Shown: piece by piece, positions 1 through 8,526 of the stretch
Layout: the number at the start of each line of letters is the position of its first letter
Position numbering within the stretch: the first letter of the stretch is position 1
NCBI RefSeq assembly: GCF_000740795.1
Contig: NZ_JGYG01000019.1
Span: 1 to 58,582 of the forward strand
Direction of reading: 5' to 3'
Length of the DNA stretch: 58,582 bases
Origin: Haematobacter massiliensis
GTDB lineage: Bacteria > Pseudomonadota > Alphaproteobacteria > Rhodobacterales > Rhodobacteraceae
Translations under genes and position numbers: made by a program
The notes under the pieces: model-generated
Database searches by the model: none
What the model was told of the DNA's origin: nothing
What the model saw: only the letters and a program-made list of their open reading frames with translations

Positions 1-240
1 CGAAGGGGGTGTCCACATATGCTTCGCGATGCAAAGGCGGCCCTGCCGCCGGCGGAAATCAGTCGCCCCCCGTCCTTGAAGGGGCGGCCCCTTTGACGGC
101 CGCCTGCCCATCTCTTGAAGGCCGTGTGGGTGACGGGTGGATGAGATTGCCCGGAAAGAGGCAAAGCGACGATCCACAGCCACGACAGTGACCCGTGACC
201 CCTGCCCCGCACGCCCAGAGCTCCCCTTGCGCGATGCGGA
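1..240 (-). promoter_or_regulatory. Left-edge leader region, no gene
   Basis: I see no convincing gene here. Read on the minus strand it resembles the leaders found before several genes further right: an AGAGATGGGC-type purine box (plus positions 100-115) is followed by a GC-rich hairpin (plus 83-89 pairs with 98-104). It would precede a minus-strand gene lying beyond the left edge; an ATG exists at 18-16 but has no clear ribosome binding site. The assignment rests only on similarity to the other leaders. Confidence 0.35.
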
Positions 241-1272
241 TCAGCCTGACAGGCGATGCCGATCCTCTGGCCCGATCTGACATGCCAGATGCTGGCGCAG
301 TGCCTCCTTGCCGTTCGCCCGGAGATCATCGTTGAAATCCCCGAGAAGCGGTTCCAGCACCCGCACGGAAATCCCGACCTCGGTGGCTCTGGCGCTCAAC
401 CTCTCTGCCGCGCGTTGCCCGGCCGGATCGCGATCGATGGCGATGTAGAGGCGCTGCACCCCCTTCGGCAGCAGGACCGCCCCGAGGTGACCCGACGACA
501 GTGCCGCCCAAACGGGAAGGCCGGGCACTGCCTCGACAAGGGACAGCATGGTCTCGATGCCTTCGCCGATGACGAGGATGTCGTCATGCGGGATCAGCCT
601 GACGGCATTGCCGAGAAGGTGACCCATGGCCCGCCGCTGCGTCTCGACGCCCGCTTTCCCCTGTCCGTCAGGTGCCAGCCAGGTACGATGCACACCCTGC
701 AAGGCCCCTGCCCCATCGGTGACCGCAGCGATCAGCGCCGGTCTGGGGAGGCTCCGGGTCTGGCCCTCATCCCGATGCCAGCATTTCGGGTGGAAGCGCA
801 GGGCACTCATCACTCCGCCCTGGGTCAGGCCCCGGGAGCGGAGGTAGGTGTCGGCAAGCGTGCCTGCGACCGGCACCGAGGCTGCGAAGAGCCGCGCCGC
901 CGCTGCTGGTGTGCTACCGGGTGCCTTCGCCTTCTTTGGCACCGGCGCATCCGGGAGGACCGGCTGCGGACGGCCCAGATGCGCCCGGGCCTCAGTGAGA
1001 AGATCGGGAAAGCGAGAGATCCCGGTCCTCTCGCGGATGATGTCGAGAAGATCGCCATGCTCGCCCGTGGCTCCGTCGGTAAACTTGCCGGCCGCACCGG
1101 GCCCTGTCGCAGGCCCGGTCAGCCGCACGAAGAGCGACCGGCCGGGATTGTTCTGCAAATCGCCCACGATCCAGTAGGATCCTTCCCGCCGTCCGGCGGG
1201 AAGGTAAGCGCGACACACGCTCTCTGCGTTCTCCGCAAGAGCGCGGATCACATCTTCAGTCTCGGAATACAT
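241..1272 (-). CDS. Toprim domain protein, plasmid primase-like
   Basis: The 343-residue protein has an N-terminal primase-associated region (about 1-130; the DUF7146-type family is recalled, not searched) and a C-terminal Toprim fold. The Toprim motifs are visible as GEGIET (236-241), holding the catalytic Glu, and DRDPAG (280-285), holding the metal-binding Asp pair. Toprim domains catalyse metal-dependent phosphotransfer in primases and topoisomerases. No helicase motif is present, so this is a stand-alone primase-like protein. The start lies 3 nt after the stop of the strawberry-notch gene, so the two are surely co-transcribed. I infer a role in plasmid DNA replication or establishment. 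Confidence 0.85.
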   Translation of the reverse strand: MYSETEDVIRALAENAESVCRAYLPAGRREGSYWIVGDLQNNPGRSLFVRLTGPATGPGAAGKFTDGATGEHGDLLDIIRERTGISRFPDLLTEARAHLGRPQPVLPDAPVPKKAKAPGSTPAAAARLFAASVPVAGTLADTYLRSRGLTQGGVMSALRFHPKCWHRDEGQTRSLPRPALIAAVTDGAGALQGVHRTWLAPDGQGKAGVETQRRAMGHLLGNAVRLIPHDDILVIGEGIETMLSLVEAVPGLPVWAALSSGHLGAVLLPKGVQRLYIAIDRDPAGQRAAERLSARATEVGISVRVLEPLLGDFNDDLRANGKEALRQHLACQIGPEDRHRLSG

Positions 1273-1275
1273 GGC

Positions 1276-4200
1276 TCAACAACCTCCGCGTGCATGTAGT
1301 CCCGTCACAGGACAACGTGCAAGCAGACGATCCAGCACGGCGATGCCGGCAGGATCGATCGGACAGAAGAGGCGCAGCTTCCAGCTGATGATCTCCGAGA
1401 AGAAGCCATCGGCCTTGAGGCGGTCCTTGGCCGCTTCCGTGAAGCCGGAAAGCTCGATCCGGTTCACCCCCATGACGCGGGACCGGTGCAACTCCATCCC
1501 TTCGGCCAGCCGCACCACGGTCTTTCCCTCCAGCACGAGAGCATGGACCTGCGCCGCCGTGAGTTGCGGCGCATCGGCGGCCAACGTGGTCGCGACCCAG
1601 GCGGGTGAGACGCGGCGGCCGATGATCCGCCGCCCGTCATCGGTCTGCAGCCGGTAGACGCGGGTTTCGTCCTGGGGGAGCTGTTTCCAGATCGGCAGAA
1701 GCAGCCCCGCCACGATGTGCAGCGTGGATTCCGAGAACTCCGGCACATCGGCCAGCTCCGCCGTCCAGGCGGCGGTGAAGGCCGCGCAGTCAGCCTCGAG
1801 CCAATGGGTGTCCTCCATCATCCGAGCTGGGACCGTGCTGGCCTCTGTCGGGCGGATCAGACGGAGGCGGGGCTCGATGGTGCCATCATCCAGCATCAAG
1901 CTGGTAGCAGACACCTGCACCGCCGCCCGGCCGGAGCGGCTGTTGACGAGAAGGCGCGCTTTTGGGTCATCGAGCCAGTCAAGCGCATCCACCAGCGAGG
2001 TCGGCGTGTTGCGCCGTTTTTCCGCGATGGTCAGGAGCTGGGTTTCCGCACCGGAGCCGGGATGGGTGTAGATCACCCGCGCATCGGTGACGCAGAAGCT
2101 CTCGGCACGTAGCGTCTCGAGCCCGAGGTCATAGACCCCGGCCGCGATGGCCCCCTCGATCCGTTGGTCAAGCAATTCCTCGAAGGCCGAGAAGAGTACG
2201 GCCTGCATGTCGATCGTGAGCGCCAGCAGGCGATTGAGGAAGGTCGTGATCGGCGGCAGATCGTCTTTCAGCCCATTGTCATCGGTCAGGCTGAGGCCGG
2301 TGGCATCCTCGAAGGCCCCGAGTGAGCAGCCTGCCACATCGCCGCGATAGAGGCGTCGGTAGAGCTGGCGCAGGGCGTCACGAGCATAGGGGCTCTCGAG
2401 GTTGTCCTCGGGCCGGAACAGCCCCTGCCCGCCGGTCTGACGCTGACCGCGGGTGATGGCCCCGAGCGTGTCAAGGCGGCGGGCGATGGTGGAGAGGAAC
2501 CGCTTCTCCGCTTTCACATCCGTGGCGACGGGCCGAAACAGCGGTGGCTGTGCCTGGTTTGTGCGGTTCGTCCGGCCAAGACCCTGGATCGCGGCATCGG
2601 CCTTCCAGCCGGGTTCCAGCAGGTAATGGACCCGCAGGCGCTGGTTCTTGGCCCCAAGATCGGCGTGATAGCTGCGCCCCGTGCCGCCGGCGTCCGAGAA
2701 GATCAGGATGTGCTTCTGGTCATCCATGAAGGCGGCGGTCTCGGACAGGTTGGCCGAGCCAGCCCGAGATTCCACCACAAGCCGCGCGGCAGCGCCCTCG
2801 CCCTTGCGCACGATGCGGCGCGAGCGGCCCGTGACCTCGGCCACGAGATCGGTGCCGAATCGCTGGACGATCTGGTCGAGCGCACCTGGCACGGGCGGCA
2901 GCGAGGCCAGCTTCTCGATCAGCGCATCACGCCTGCGGGCCGCCTCGCGGCATTCTACCGGCTGGCCGTCGCGCACCACGGGGCGCGAGGACAGGTTGCC
3001 CTCGCTGTCGGTGAAGGGCTCGTAGAGCTGCACCGGGAAGGAATGGGCGAGGTAGTCCAGGACATATTCCCTGGGAGTGATGTCACAGCGGATGTCGTTC
3101 CACTCGTCGGTCGGGATCTCCGACAGGCGGCGCTCCATCAGAGCCTCGCCGGTCGAGACGATCTGGATGACGGACGCATGGCCTGCCGCAAGATCGGCCT
3201 CGATGGCGGCGATCAGGGTAGGGGTTTTCATCGAGGTGAGCAGATGGCCGAAGAAGCGCTGCTTGGCAGACTCGAAGGCCGAGCGCGCGGCGGACTTGGC
3301 TTGGCGGTTCAGCGTGCCGCTGTCGCCCGTGATATTGGCGGCCTCCATCGCGGCGGCGAGGTTGTTGTGGATGATGGCGAAGGCCCCAGCATAGGCATCG
3401 TAGATGCCGCGCTGCTCAAGCGTCAGCGCATGTTCCAGCATCTCGTATTCGACGCCATCGTAGGAGAGCGACCGGGCGGTATAGAGGCCCAAGGACCGCA
3501 GGTCGCGGGCCAGAACCTCCATCGCGGCGACGCCGCCCGCCTCGATGGCTTGCACGAATTCTGCCCGCGTCGCGAAGGGGAAGTCTTCGCCGCCCCAGAG
3601 TCCGAGGCGTTGCGCATAGGCGAGGTTGTGCACCGTCGTGGCCCCTGTCGCCGAGACATAGACCACGCGGGCGTTGGGCAGCTTGTGTTGCAGGCGCAGG
3701 CCCGCCCTGCCCTGCTGCGAGGCTTCCATATCGCCACGTTCGCCCTTCGATCCGGCGGCATTGGCCATGGCATGGCTTTCGTCAAACAGGATCACCCCGT
3801 CGAAGTCGGTACCTAGCCAGTCAACGATTTGGTCGACGCGGGATTTCTTGGCACCGCGCTCTTCAGAGCGCAGCGTGGCATAAGTGGTGAAGAGGATGCC
3901 TTCGTTTAGGGGGATGTCGCGGCCTTGGGCGAAGCGCGAGAGCGGCGTGACGAGCAGGCGCTCCTGGCCGAGCGCTGACCAGTCGCGCTGCGCGTCCTCG
4001 AGAAGCTTGTCGCTCTTCGATATCCAGAGCGCCTTGCGACGGCCTTGCGCCCAGTTCTCGAGCACAATCCCGGCTGATTGGCGGCCCTTGCCCGCCCCCG
4101 TGCCGTCGCCAAGGAAGAAGCCGCGGCGGAAGCGGACAGCGTCTGCGGCATCGTCGGGCGCGGCAGACACCGTGTCGCCGGTCTCATCGACGGTCCAAGA

Positions 4201-5637
4201 CCCCGCGAGATAGGCGTCATGCGCCTCACCGGCATAGATCACGGTCTCAAGCTGCGCGTCGGACAGCAGGCCGTCGCGCAGGACGGCGGCGGGGAGTTTC
4301 GGGCGGTAGGAGGGTTTCGGGGGCGCAACGGACGCCATGGCCGCGGATTGCACAAGCTTGGTCGGGTGTGGAGCGGCACCGGGAATGTCGATCGCCTGCA
4401 GCCGAAAGATCTCGTAGATCTCGTCAGAAAGGCGCGCGGAGCCGAGGCCGTCCTCCGTCTCGCGCAGCGTGTAGGCGAGGTCCTCGGCATCGGGCGTGGT
4501 GACATGCGCATCCGTCTTGGCCGACGCCGTTGACCGCTGGGGTCGAGCGGCAGGGCCGGAGGCACGGGAAGGAATTCCCCGGAAAGAGGAAATGGGCCGG
4601 GAACATGCGCCCACACCCGCATCCAACTCGACGCGTGGCGGGACCTCGGCGGTGATCCGGGCAAGGAGGTGGGCCACATCGGGCGAGATGGACCGTGCCA
4701 GATCGGCGGTGATGCCACCCTGCTCGCCGCCCCGGCATTTGTCGAAGACCGAGATCCGCGTCTCGAAGCTAGTGCCGTGCTTGGCGAAAGCAGCGCCCGA
4801 CACAGCGCCGGTGAAGACCAGATGGGCACTCTCGGTCAGGCGGCCGAATGTCTCTGCCCACGCAGGCGCATCGGGTGCGAAACCGGCTCCGGTGATTGCG
4901 ACCAGACGCCCGCCGGGGGCGAGCCGGGCAAGCGCCGAGCGGAGGTGGCGCGCTGTCGCCTCTGTCGTCCGGCCATCGACATTCGCCACAACCGAAAACG
5001 GCGGGTTCATCAAGATGACGCTTGGGCGGACGCCCGCGTCGAGATGATCGTCGATCTGTGCTGCGTCGAATGTGGTGACGGGATGACCCGGAAAGAGAAG
5101 GCGCAGAAGGTCGGCGCGGGTGTCTGCCAACTCGTTCAGCGCGAGGCTGCCGCTGGCGATTTCCGCGAGGATCGCCAGAAGGCCGGTCCCGGCCGAAGGC
5201 TCGAGGACCAGGTCACGCCGGGTGATCTGCGCAGCAGTGAGCGCCGCGAGCCCCATGGGCAAGGGCGTCGAGAATTGCTGGAAGCGCTCCATCTCCTCCG
5301 AGCGGCGGGTGTGCGTCGGCAAGAGGCCGGCCACCTTGGAGAGGATCGGCAGCAGCGCCGCAGGCGAGCCGGCCCGGGCCAGCAGCGCGCGGCCGAACTT
5401 CCGCAGGAAGAGGACCAGCGCCACCTCGCCCGCCTCATAGGCAAGCTTCCAGTCCCAGCAACCATCGGCATCCGAGCCGCCAAAGGCGCGCTCCATCTCG
5501 AGCCGCAGACGCAGCGCGTCGATCTGGAAACCTTGGGTCAGATCGGGCTGCAACACTTCGGCGACGGCGAGGATCGCTGGCGCGAGATCGCGCGATGGAA
5601 CGGGAACGGGAGGCGCAACGGGTGCGAGATAGGTCAT
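1276..5637 (-). CDS. Strawberry-notch-family helicase fused to a DNA methyltransferase-like domain
   Basis: This 1453-residue protein has two visible modules. Residues about 110-300 look like an adenine-type methyltransferase: EPSAGTG (146-152) is the SAM-binding motif and NPPF (211-214) the catalytic motif. From about 440 comes a strawberry-notch/SNF2-like ATPase: a Walker A-like GDGTGAGKGR (510-519), DESH (619-622), and a C-terminal helicase half with SDAGGTGRSYHAD (981-993) and the arginine-finger region QGLGRTNRTNQ (1018-1028). Such fusions are typical of plasmids, ICEs and phages, where roles in anti-restriction or DNA modification are suspected but unproven. The start follows a GGAG site and a structured leader. 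It forms an operon with the Toprim gene. Confidence 0.9.
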   Translation of the reverse strand: MTYLAPVAPPVPVPSRDLAPAILAVAEVLQPDLTQGFQIDALRLRLEMERAFGGSDADGCWDWKLAYEAGEVALVLFLRKFGRALLARAGSPAALLPILSKVAGLLPTHTRRSEEMERFQQFSTPLPMGLAALTAAQITRRDLVLEPSAGTGLLAILAEIASGSLALNELADTRADLLRLLFPGHPVTTFDAAQIDDHLDAGVRPSVILMNPPFSVVANVDGRTTEATARHLRSALARLAPGGRLVAITGAGFAPDAPAWAETFGRLTESAHLVFTGAVSGAAFAKHGTSFETRISVFDKCRGGEQGGITADLARSISPDVAHLLARITAEVPPRVELDAGVGACSRPISSFRGIPSRASGPAARPQRSTASAKTDAHVTTPDAEDLAYTLRETEDGLGSARLSDEIYEIFRLQAIDIPGAAPHPTKLVQSAAMASVAPPKPSYRPKLPAAVLRDGLLSDAQLETVIYAGEAHDAYLAGSWTVDETGDTVSAAPDDAADAVRFRRGFFLGDGTGAGKGRQSAGIVLENWAQGRRKALWISKSDKLLEDAQRDWSALGQERLLVTPLSRFAQGRDIPLNEGILFTTYATLRSEERGAKKSRVDQIVDWLGTDFDGVILFDESHAMANAAGSKGERGDMEASQQGRAGLRLQHKLPNARVVYVSATGATTVHNLAYAQRLGLWGGEDFPFATRAEFVQAIEAGGVAAMEVLARDLRSLGLYTARSLSYDGVEYEMLEHALTLEQRGIYDAYAGAFAIIHNNLAAAMEAANITGDSGTLNRQAKSAARSAFESAKQRFFGHLLTSMKTPTLIAAIEADLAAGHASVIQIVSTGEALMERRLSEIPTDEWNDIRCDITPREYVLDYLAHSFPVQLYEPFTDSEGNLSSRPVVRDGQPVECREAARRRDALIEKLASLPPVPGALDQIVQRFGTDLVAEVTGRSRRIVRKGEGAAARLVVESRAGSANLSETAAFMDDQKHILIFSDAGGTGRSYHADLGAKNQRLRVHYLLEPGWKADAAIQGLGRTNRTNQAQPPLFRPVATDVKAEKRFLSTIARRLDTLGAITRGQRQTGGQGLFRPEDNLESPYARDALRQLYRRLYRGDVAGCSLGAFEDATGLSLTDDNGLKDDLPPITTFLNRLLALTIDMQAVLFSAFEELLDQRIEGAIAAGVYDLGLETLRAESFCVTDARVIYTHPGSGAETQLLTIAEKRRNTPTSLVDALDWLDDPKARLLVNSRSGRAAVQVSATSLMLDDGTIEPRLRLIRPTEASTVPARMMEDTHWLEADCAAFTAAWTAELADVPEFSESTLHIVAGLLLPIWKQLPQDETRVYRLQTDDGRRIIGRRVSPAWVATTLAADAPQLTAAQVHALVLEGKTVVRLAEGMELHRSRVMGVNRIELSGFTEAAKDRLKADGFFSEIISWKLRLFCPIDPAGIAVLDRLLARCPVTGLHARGGC

Positions 5638-5735
5638 CGGGAAGCTCCAGAATGAGGGACAGGATCAGGCCCGGACACCCTCTCTCGGGCACCCTCAGGC
5701 CTGATCTTCCCCCGCCCATCTCTCCCTCTCGAACC
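5638..5735 (-). promoter_or_regulatory. Structured 5' leader of the strawberry-notch gene (leader family copy A)
   Basis: Reading on the minus strand, a purine box CGAGAGGGAGAGATGGGCGG (plus 5712-5731) is followed by a long hairpin whose 9-bp base is perfect (plus 5663-5671 with 5698-5706). The tip carries a GAGAGA loop. Then come GGAGC and the ATG. The same order of parts precedes several other minus-strand genes in the window. Confidence 0.55.
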
Positions 5736-5756
5736 GACGCGCCCCAGAGCTTCGGC

Positions 5757-5785
5757 TTGATTTTGTTCCTGTTATGTTCTATATT
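5757..5785 (+). promoter_or_regulatory. Promoter with embedded LexA (SOS) box
   Basis: A -35 TTGATT (5757-5762) and a -10 TATATT (5780-5785) are separated by exactly 17 nt. Inside the spacer lies GTTCCTGTTATGTTC (5765-5779), a perfect match to the alphaproteobacterial LexA operator GTTC-N7-GTTC. LexA bound here would block RNA polymerase. The predicted start of transcription is near 5792, ahead of the 98-residue gene at 5815. Confidence 0.75.
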
Positions 5786-5814
5786 CAGGGCCAAGCCAGC
5801 AAGGGAGTTTCCCG

Positions 5815-6111
5815 ATGGACAGCACCACATACGCCTTGCCCGCGACGCCCAAGCAGATCGCCTATGCGCGCTCGCTCGCCCTGCGAAACCAGACCCTCCT
5901 GCTCTGGGAAGTTCAGCAGGACCGCCGGTCGCTCAGCGCCTGGATCGAGGCGCAGGCCCAGCTGAAGCCGGTATCCGACATGGACCGGCTGCCGACCTCG
6001 AAGCAGGTGGCCTTCGCGGAGAAGCTCGCCCGCATCAAGCGCCGCGCCGTTCCGGACGAATGCTTCCGCGACAAGGGGTTGATGTCGAAGTGGATCGACG
6101 GGAACAAGTGA
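5815..6111 (+). CDS. Small two-repeat protein, predicted SOS-regulated
   Basis: The 98-residue protein is built of two copies of a roughly 40-residue unit. Each begins (T)PKQ/SKQ-x-A-[YF]-A-x-x-L-A (about residues 12-20 and 61-69) and ends near S-x-W-I-[ED] (about 47-51 and 92-95). It is basic and has no signal peptide or membrane segment. I do not recognise a characterised family. A GGGAG site sits just before the ATG, and a promoter with a perfect LexA box lies 30-58 nt upstream, so it should be induced by DNA damage. It is the only plus-strand gene within a block of minus-strand plasmid genes and diverges from the strawberry-notch operon. Confidence 0.8.
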   Translation: MDSTTYALPATPKQIAYARSLALRNQTLLLWEVQQDRRSLSAWIEAQAQLKPVSDMDRLPTSKQVAFAEKLARIKRRAVPDECFRDKGLMSKWIDGNK

Positions 6112-6126
6112 GCACGGCACCGGCTA

Positions 6127-6144
6127 GCTCCGGCCTTCCGGAGC
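6127..6144 (+). terminator. Possible terminator after the two-repeat gene
   Basis: A perfect 7-bp stem GCTCCGG/CCGGAGC with a CCTT loop lies 16 nt after the stop codon at 6111. The following tract TTCTGCT is only weakly T-rich, so termination may be incomplete. Confidence 0.45.
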
Positions 6145-6509
6145 TTCTGCTATGCCGTGGCTTGGCAAACCGAGCGTAGTTGCCAACCTATAGATTGGCA
6201 GATTATCCCTTTGGGACATCAGCTTCGGTCAAGCTCCTGTCCGAAGGACCAAGGTCTGCTCCCGGCGGCACGCCGGGAGATACACCGCTGCGATCTTCGG
6301 CAACCACCGCAAGTCGTGGCCGTCGCTTAACCCAGCGTCTTCAGACTTTCCTCCACTTGGGCTAGTCCCTCAGTTCTTTGGAAATGTTGGCATTGGAGCG
6401 TCCATAACGCTGGAACATCGCATTCATCAAAGCAATTTATAGAGGTCTCTTGGGGCAGAGACGTCGTCGTCTTCAGCGCGTCCATGGGAAGCCCATAAGA
6501 CCGGCAGAC
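6145..6509. other. Intergenic region without a recognisable gene
   Basis: Nothing convincing is coded here on either strand. An inverted repeat TGCCAA-N8-TTGGCA (6181-6200) is visible. A short minus-strand open stretch ending in SLKTLG (stop near 6328) could be the tail of a lost gene. The region looks like eroded accessory DNA between the SOS-box gene and the toxin-antitoxin locus. Confidence 0.3.
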
Positions 6510-6797
6510 TCAGTCCATCGTTGGAAGCCATGTGTTTCGCCGGAATGACCTCTCTTTCGTCCGGCGATGTGCTGCTCGTAGTGCGTCCGTAGGTGACGGC
6601 GGACAGTCCAAAGCCTCGAATAACGCCGGATGGTCACATGGCTGCAAGATCGTCACGTCAGCGCTGTTGCCATTTGCCGATTCCATTTCTTCGGCCCCTC
6701 CAAAACGCATGCGCCGATACTCGTCAGCCGACAGCCGTAACCGAGTAGTGCGGTGTCCCATCCCAAACAAGATCCCAAGACGCGCCAGGCCGGACAT
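6510..6797 (-). pseudogene. Remnant of a DUF1778/TacA-like antitoxin
   Basis: The minus-strand frame contains RLSADEY early and, near its end, HPALFEALDCPPSPTDAL followed by RAAHRR. From memory, DUF1778 (TacA-type) antitoxins have an N-terminal ribbon-helix-helix and a C-terminal tail of the form F-x-x-A-L-x-x-P-P-x-P-x-x-A-L-R. The tail matches well but the middle does not, and the frame overlaps the end of the RES toxin gene by 74 nt. No GNAT toxin follows it. I therefore read it as a decayed antitoxin; chance similarity is possible. Confidence 0.35.
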
Positions 6798-7425
6798 TCT
6801 GGATGGCGTGGGGCTCGAAGCAGACGAGGCAATTCCCGCCCGGCGCGGCAGCTCGGACCGAGGGGTAGATCAGGCCACGCGATCCAGCCCGGCGCAGATG
6901 CTGGGCCAGGCTTTGGCCCTCGGGATATCCGACAGCCGGATCCGGATGCAGAGCCGGATGGCCCGGCTCGTCGGTCAGGTCGTCAAAGACGCCGATGAAG
7001 TCAGCCAGCAATTCCACATAGCGAGCGCTGTCATGGAAGCTGCCGGTAAAGCCGAGTTCGCGCGTGCGGTGCCAGGCCACTTCGCTGACGGACACCATCA
7101 CATCCCATGCGCAATACCATGCGCCGCGCTCCTCTGTGTTGAAGCGATTTCCGCCGGCGCGGGTATAGGTGAAGGCGGCGTTGACATGACTGTCGCCATA
7201 AATACGCTGATCACGGCTGCGCCGCTGCCAGGCAAGCTCGCGCGGGTCCAGATGCGGGTTGCGGCCACGTTCCGCCAGAAGACGGCCGCTGGTCAGACCT
7301 TCGATCTCTGCGAGGATCTCCATCTCGTCATCGGTATCGACGAGACCACGCAGGGATGGCGGCTTGTGGTAAGTGGCGGGCAGGAGACGAACGAGACCGC
7401 GATCGGAAATCTCGGTCTGCTTCAT
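6724..7425 (-). CDS. RES-domain toxin
   Basis: The 233-residue protein has the RES fold. The Arg-rich start (about 8-80) leads to RAGGNRFN (about 90-97), the Arg and Tyr/Glu region YTRAGGNRFNTEERGAWYCA, and the conserved Ser near GLIYPSVR. RES toxins are NAD-degrading or ADP-ribosylating enzymes (for example MbcT and ParT). It lies directly downstream of its cognate antitoxin with an ATGA overlap, which couples translation. At 233 residues it is slightly longer than usual. It probably acts as a plasmid-stabilisation module or phage defence. Confidence 0.85.
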   Translation of the reverse strand: MKQTEISDRGLVRLLPATYHKPPSLRGLVDTDDEMEILAEIEGLTSGRLLAERGRNPHLDPRELAWQRRSRDQRIYGDSHVNAAFTYTRAGGNRFNTEERGAWYCAWDVMVSVSEVAWHRTRELGFTGSFHDSARYVELLADFIGVFDDLTDEPGHPALHPDPAVGYPEGQSLAQHLRRAGSRGLIYPSVRAAAPGGNCLVCFEPHAIQNVRPGASWDLVWDGTPHYSVTAVG

Positions 7426-7823
7426 GCCCCACCACGCAACGCATCGAGATAGGTCCGAACCGCGAGAATTTGCGGCAAGCCCCCGTCGATGGCGGTGTCA
7501 ACCGGACGGCTTCCCCCAAAGAGCGGCCCCGTGTTCGGTCGGGTGAACCAGCTTCGCGCGAGCGGCTCGGAGAAGTAGAGTTCGAGCGACTTGTAGATGC
7601 CGATCACCGCACTGAGCCGCAGAAGCTGATCCTTGGTCAGTTCCCCCGCGAAATCCGGCTTCTTGGCGCGCTTCCACGTGCTTTCCGACATGTCGGCAAG
7701 GCCAGCCGCTTCCTTGAGGCTGAGACCCCAGGCATCGGCCACGCGCGCATAGGCCTTCAACGCAACGGCGTTGATCTGTGCGGGTTCCCGGATTTTCTCA
7801 GCAACGTACATGGCGTCCTCCAT
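7422..7823 (-). CDS. Xre/MbcA/ParS-type antitoxin of the RES toxin
   Basis: The 133-residue protein carries an Xre-like helix-turn-helix (about 33-58, LSLKEAAGLADMSESTWKR) and a C-terminal MbcA/ParS toxin-binding domain. In the latter, PNTGPLFGGSRPVDTAI matches the family's N-x-x-L-x-G-x-x-P motif. Antitoxins of this family bind and neutralise RES toxins and repress their own operon. The stop overlaps the toxin start (ATGA). The listed start gives MEDAMYV; the internal Met at residue 5 is an alternative. A near-palindrome lies just upstream. Confidence 0.88.
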   Translation of the reverse strand: MEDAMYVAEKIREPAQINAVALKAYARVADAWGLSLKEAAGLADMSESTWKRAKKPDFAGELTKDQLLRLSAVIGIYKSLELYFSEPLARSWFTRPNTGPLFGGSRPVDTAIDGGLPQILAVRTYLDALRGGA

Positions 7824-7835
7824 TGGCCTGAATAT

Positions 7836-7849
7836 AGATCATATGACCT
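7836..7849 (-). promoter_or_regulatory. Candidate autoregulatory operator of the RES/Xre operon
   Basis: AGATCATATGACCT is a 14-bp palindrome centred on CATATG with one mismatched pair, 13 nt before the antitoxin start. Two TGATCT-type half sites lie within the 58-nt gap to the upstream gene. It fits an antitoxin binding site overlapping the promoter. Confidence 0.45.
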
Positions 7850-7881
7850 CTTTGTAAAGATCAAATGAACTGCCCGCGCTC

Positions 7882-8526
7882 TCACCCGAACCGCCGCCCG
7901 GCTTCGGTGAAGGTGTACTCGTTCACGATGATCCCCTCCTCGATGGCCTCGTCCGAGGTGAGGTGGTCGTATTCGGCTTCAAGCTGCCGGTAGAGCCAGC
8001 GGGCCAGATCGCGCAGCGCCTCGGTCACGATCTCCTCCGCATCGCCGGTCGGCGACTGCCAGGTCGGGCTGTCGCGGGTGACGTCCACGGACATGGTGTA
8101 TTCGTGGTAGTAGCGGCCACGGTGGCTGGCCTCGGCGGCCAGCTGGTAAAAATTGCGCCGCTGGAGGGCCTGCAGCCGGTCGGCGATGCTGTGCAAGGTT
8201 GCGTCCTGTGGCGCGTAATCCCGGATGTGCGCGGCCGCGCCCTTGGCGTGGGACCAATAGCCCTCGAAGCAGGCTCCGTCGCCCTGGCTCCAGAAGCCGG
8301 AGAACCAGATGCTGGGCTTGGCCCGCGTCCCGCCGCCCATCAGGCGGACGGGGGTGGTCTTCAGCCGGATGCCGAGGATTTCGCAGACCCGCTCGAAATC
8401 CTCGTAGACCGCGTCCCACCAATCGTCGTGGGGGCCAAGCTCGCGATACCAGCTGCGGGCCTTTTCCTTGGCGGCATCTGAAAGTTCCGGGAACTGGTAG
8501 ACGGTGGTGCAGATGAGCTCAGGCAT
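7882..8526 (-). CDS. Conserved plasmid protein of unknown function
   Basis: The 214-residue protein begins MPELICTTVYQFPELSD. I chose this start because it overlaps the stop of the upstream gene by 8 nt, while the longer frame from 8613 runs deep into that gene. The sequence has an Ala/Glu/Lys helix (about 10-25), many aromatic residues (WW, FWSQGD, YYHEY) and no membrane segment. Proteins like this occur on alphaproteobacterial plasmids and are sometimes labelled as components of a toxin-antitoxin stability system; I see no toxin or DNA-binding motif. It is translationally coupled to the 139-residue gene before it. Confidence 0.75.
   Translation of the reverse strand: MPELICTTVYQFPELSDAAKEKARSWYRELGPHDDWWDAVYEDFERVCEILGIRLKTTPVRLMGGGTRAKPSIWFSGFWSQGDGACFEGYWSHAKGAAAHIRDYAPQDATLHSIADRLQALQRRNFYQLAAEASHRGRYYHEYTMSVDVTRDSPTWQSPTGDAEEIVTEALRDLARWLYRQLEAEYDHLTSDEAIEEGIIVNEYTFTEAGRRFG

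Noticed and set aside
256-1299. Long plus-strand frame of 347 codons opposite the Toprim gene
   Set aside because: It mirrors the Toprim gene, has no recognisable domain and arises from high GC at third positions.
2626-3816. 396-codon plus-strand frame within the strawberry-notch gene
   Set aside because: Antisense shadow; His/Arg/Gly-rich composition with no motif.
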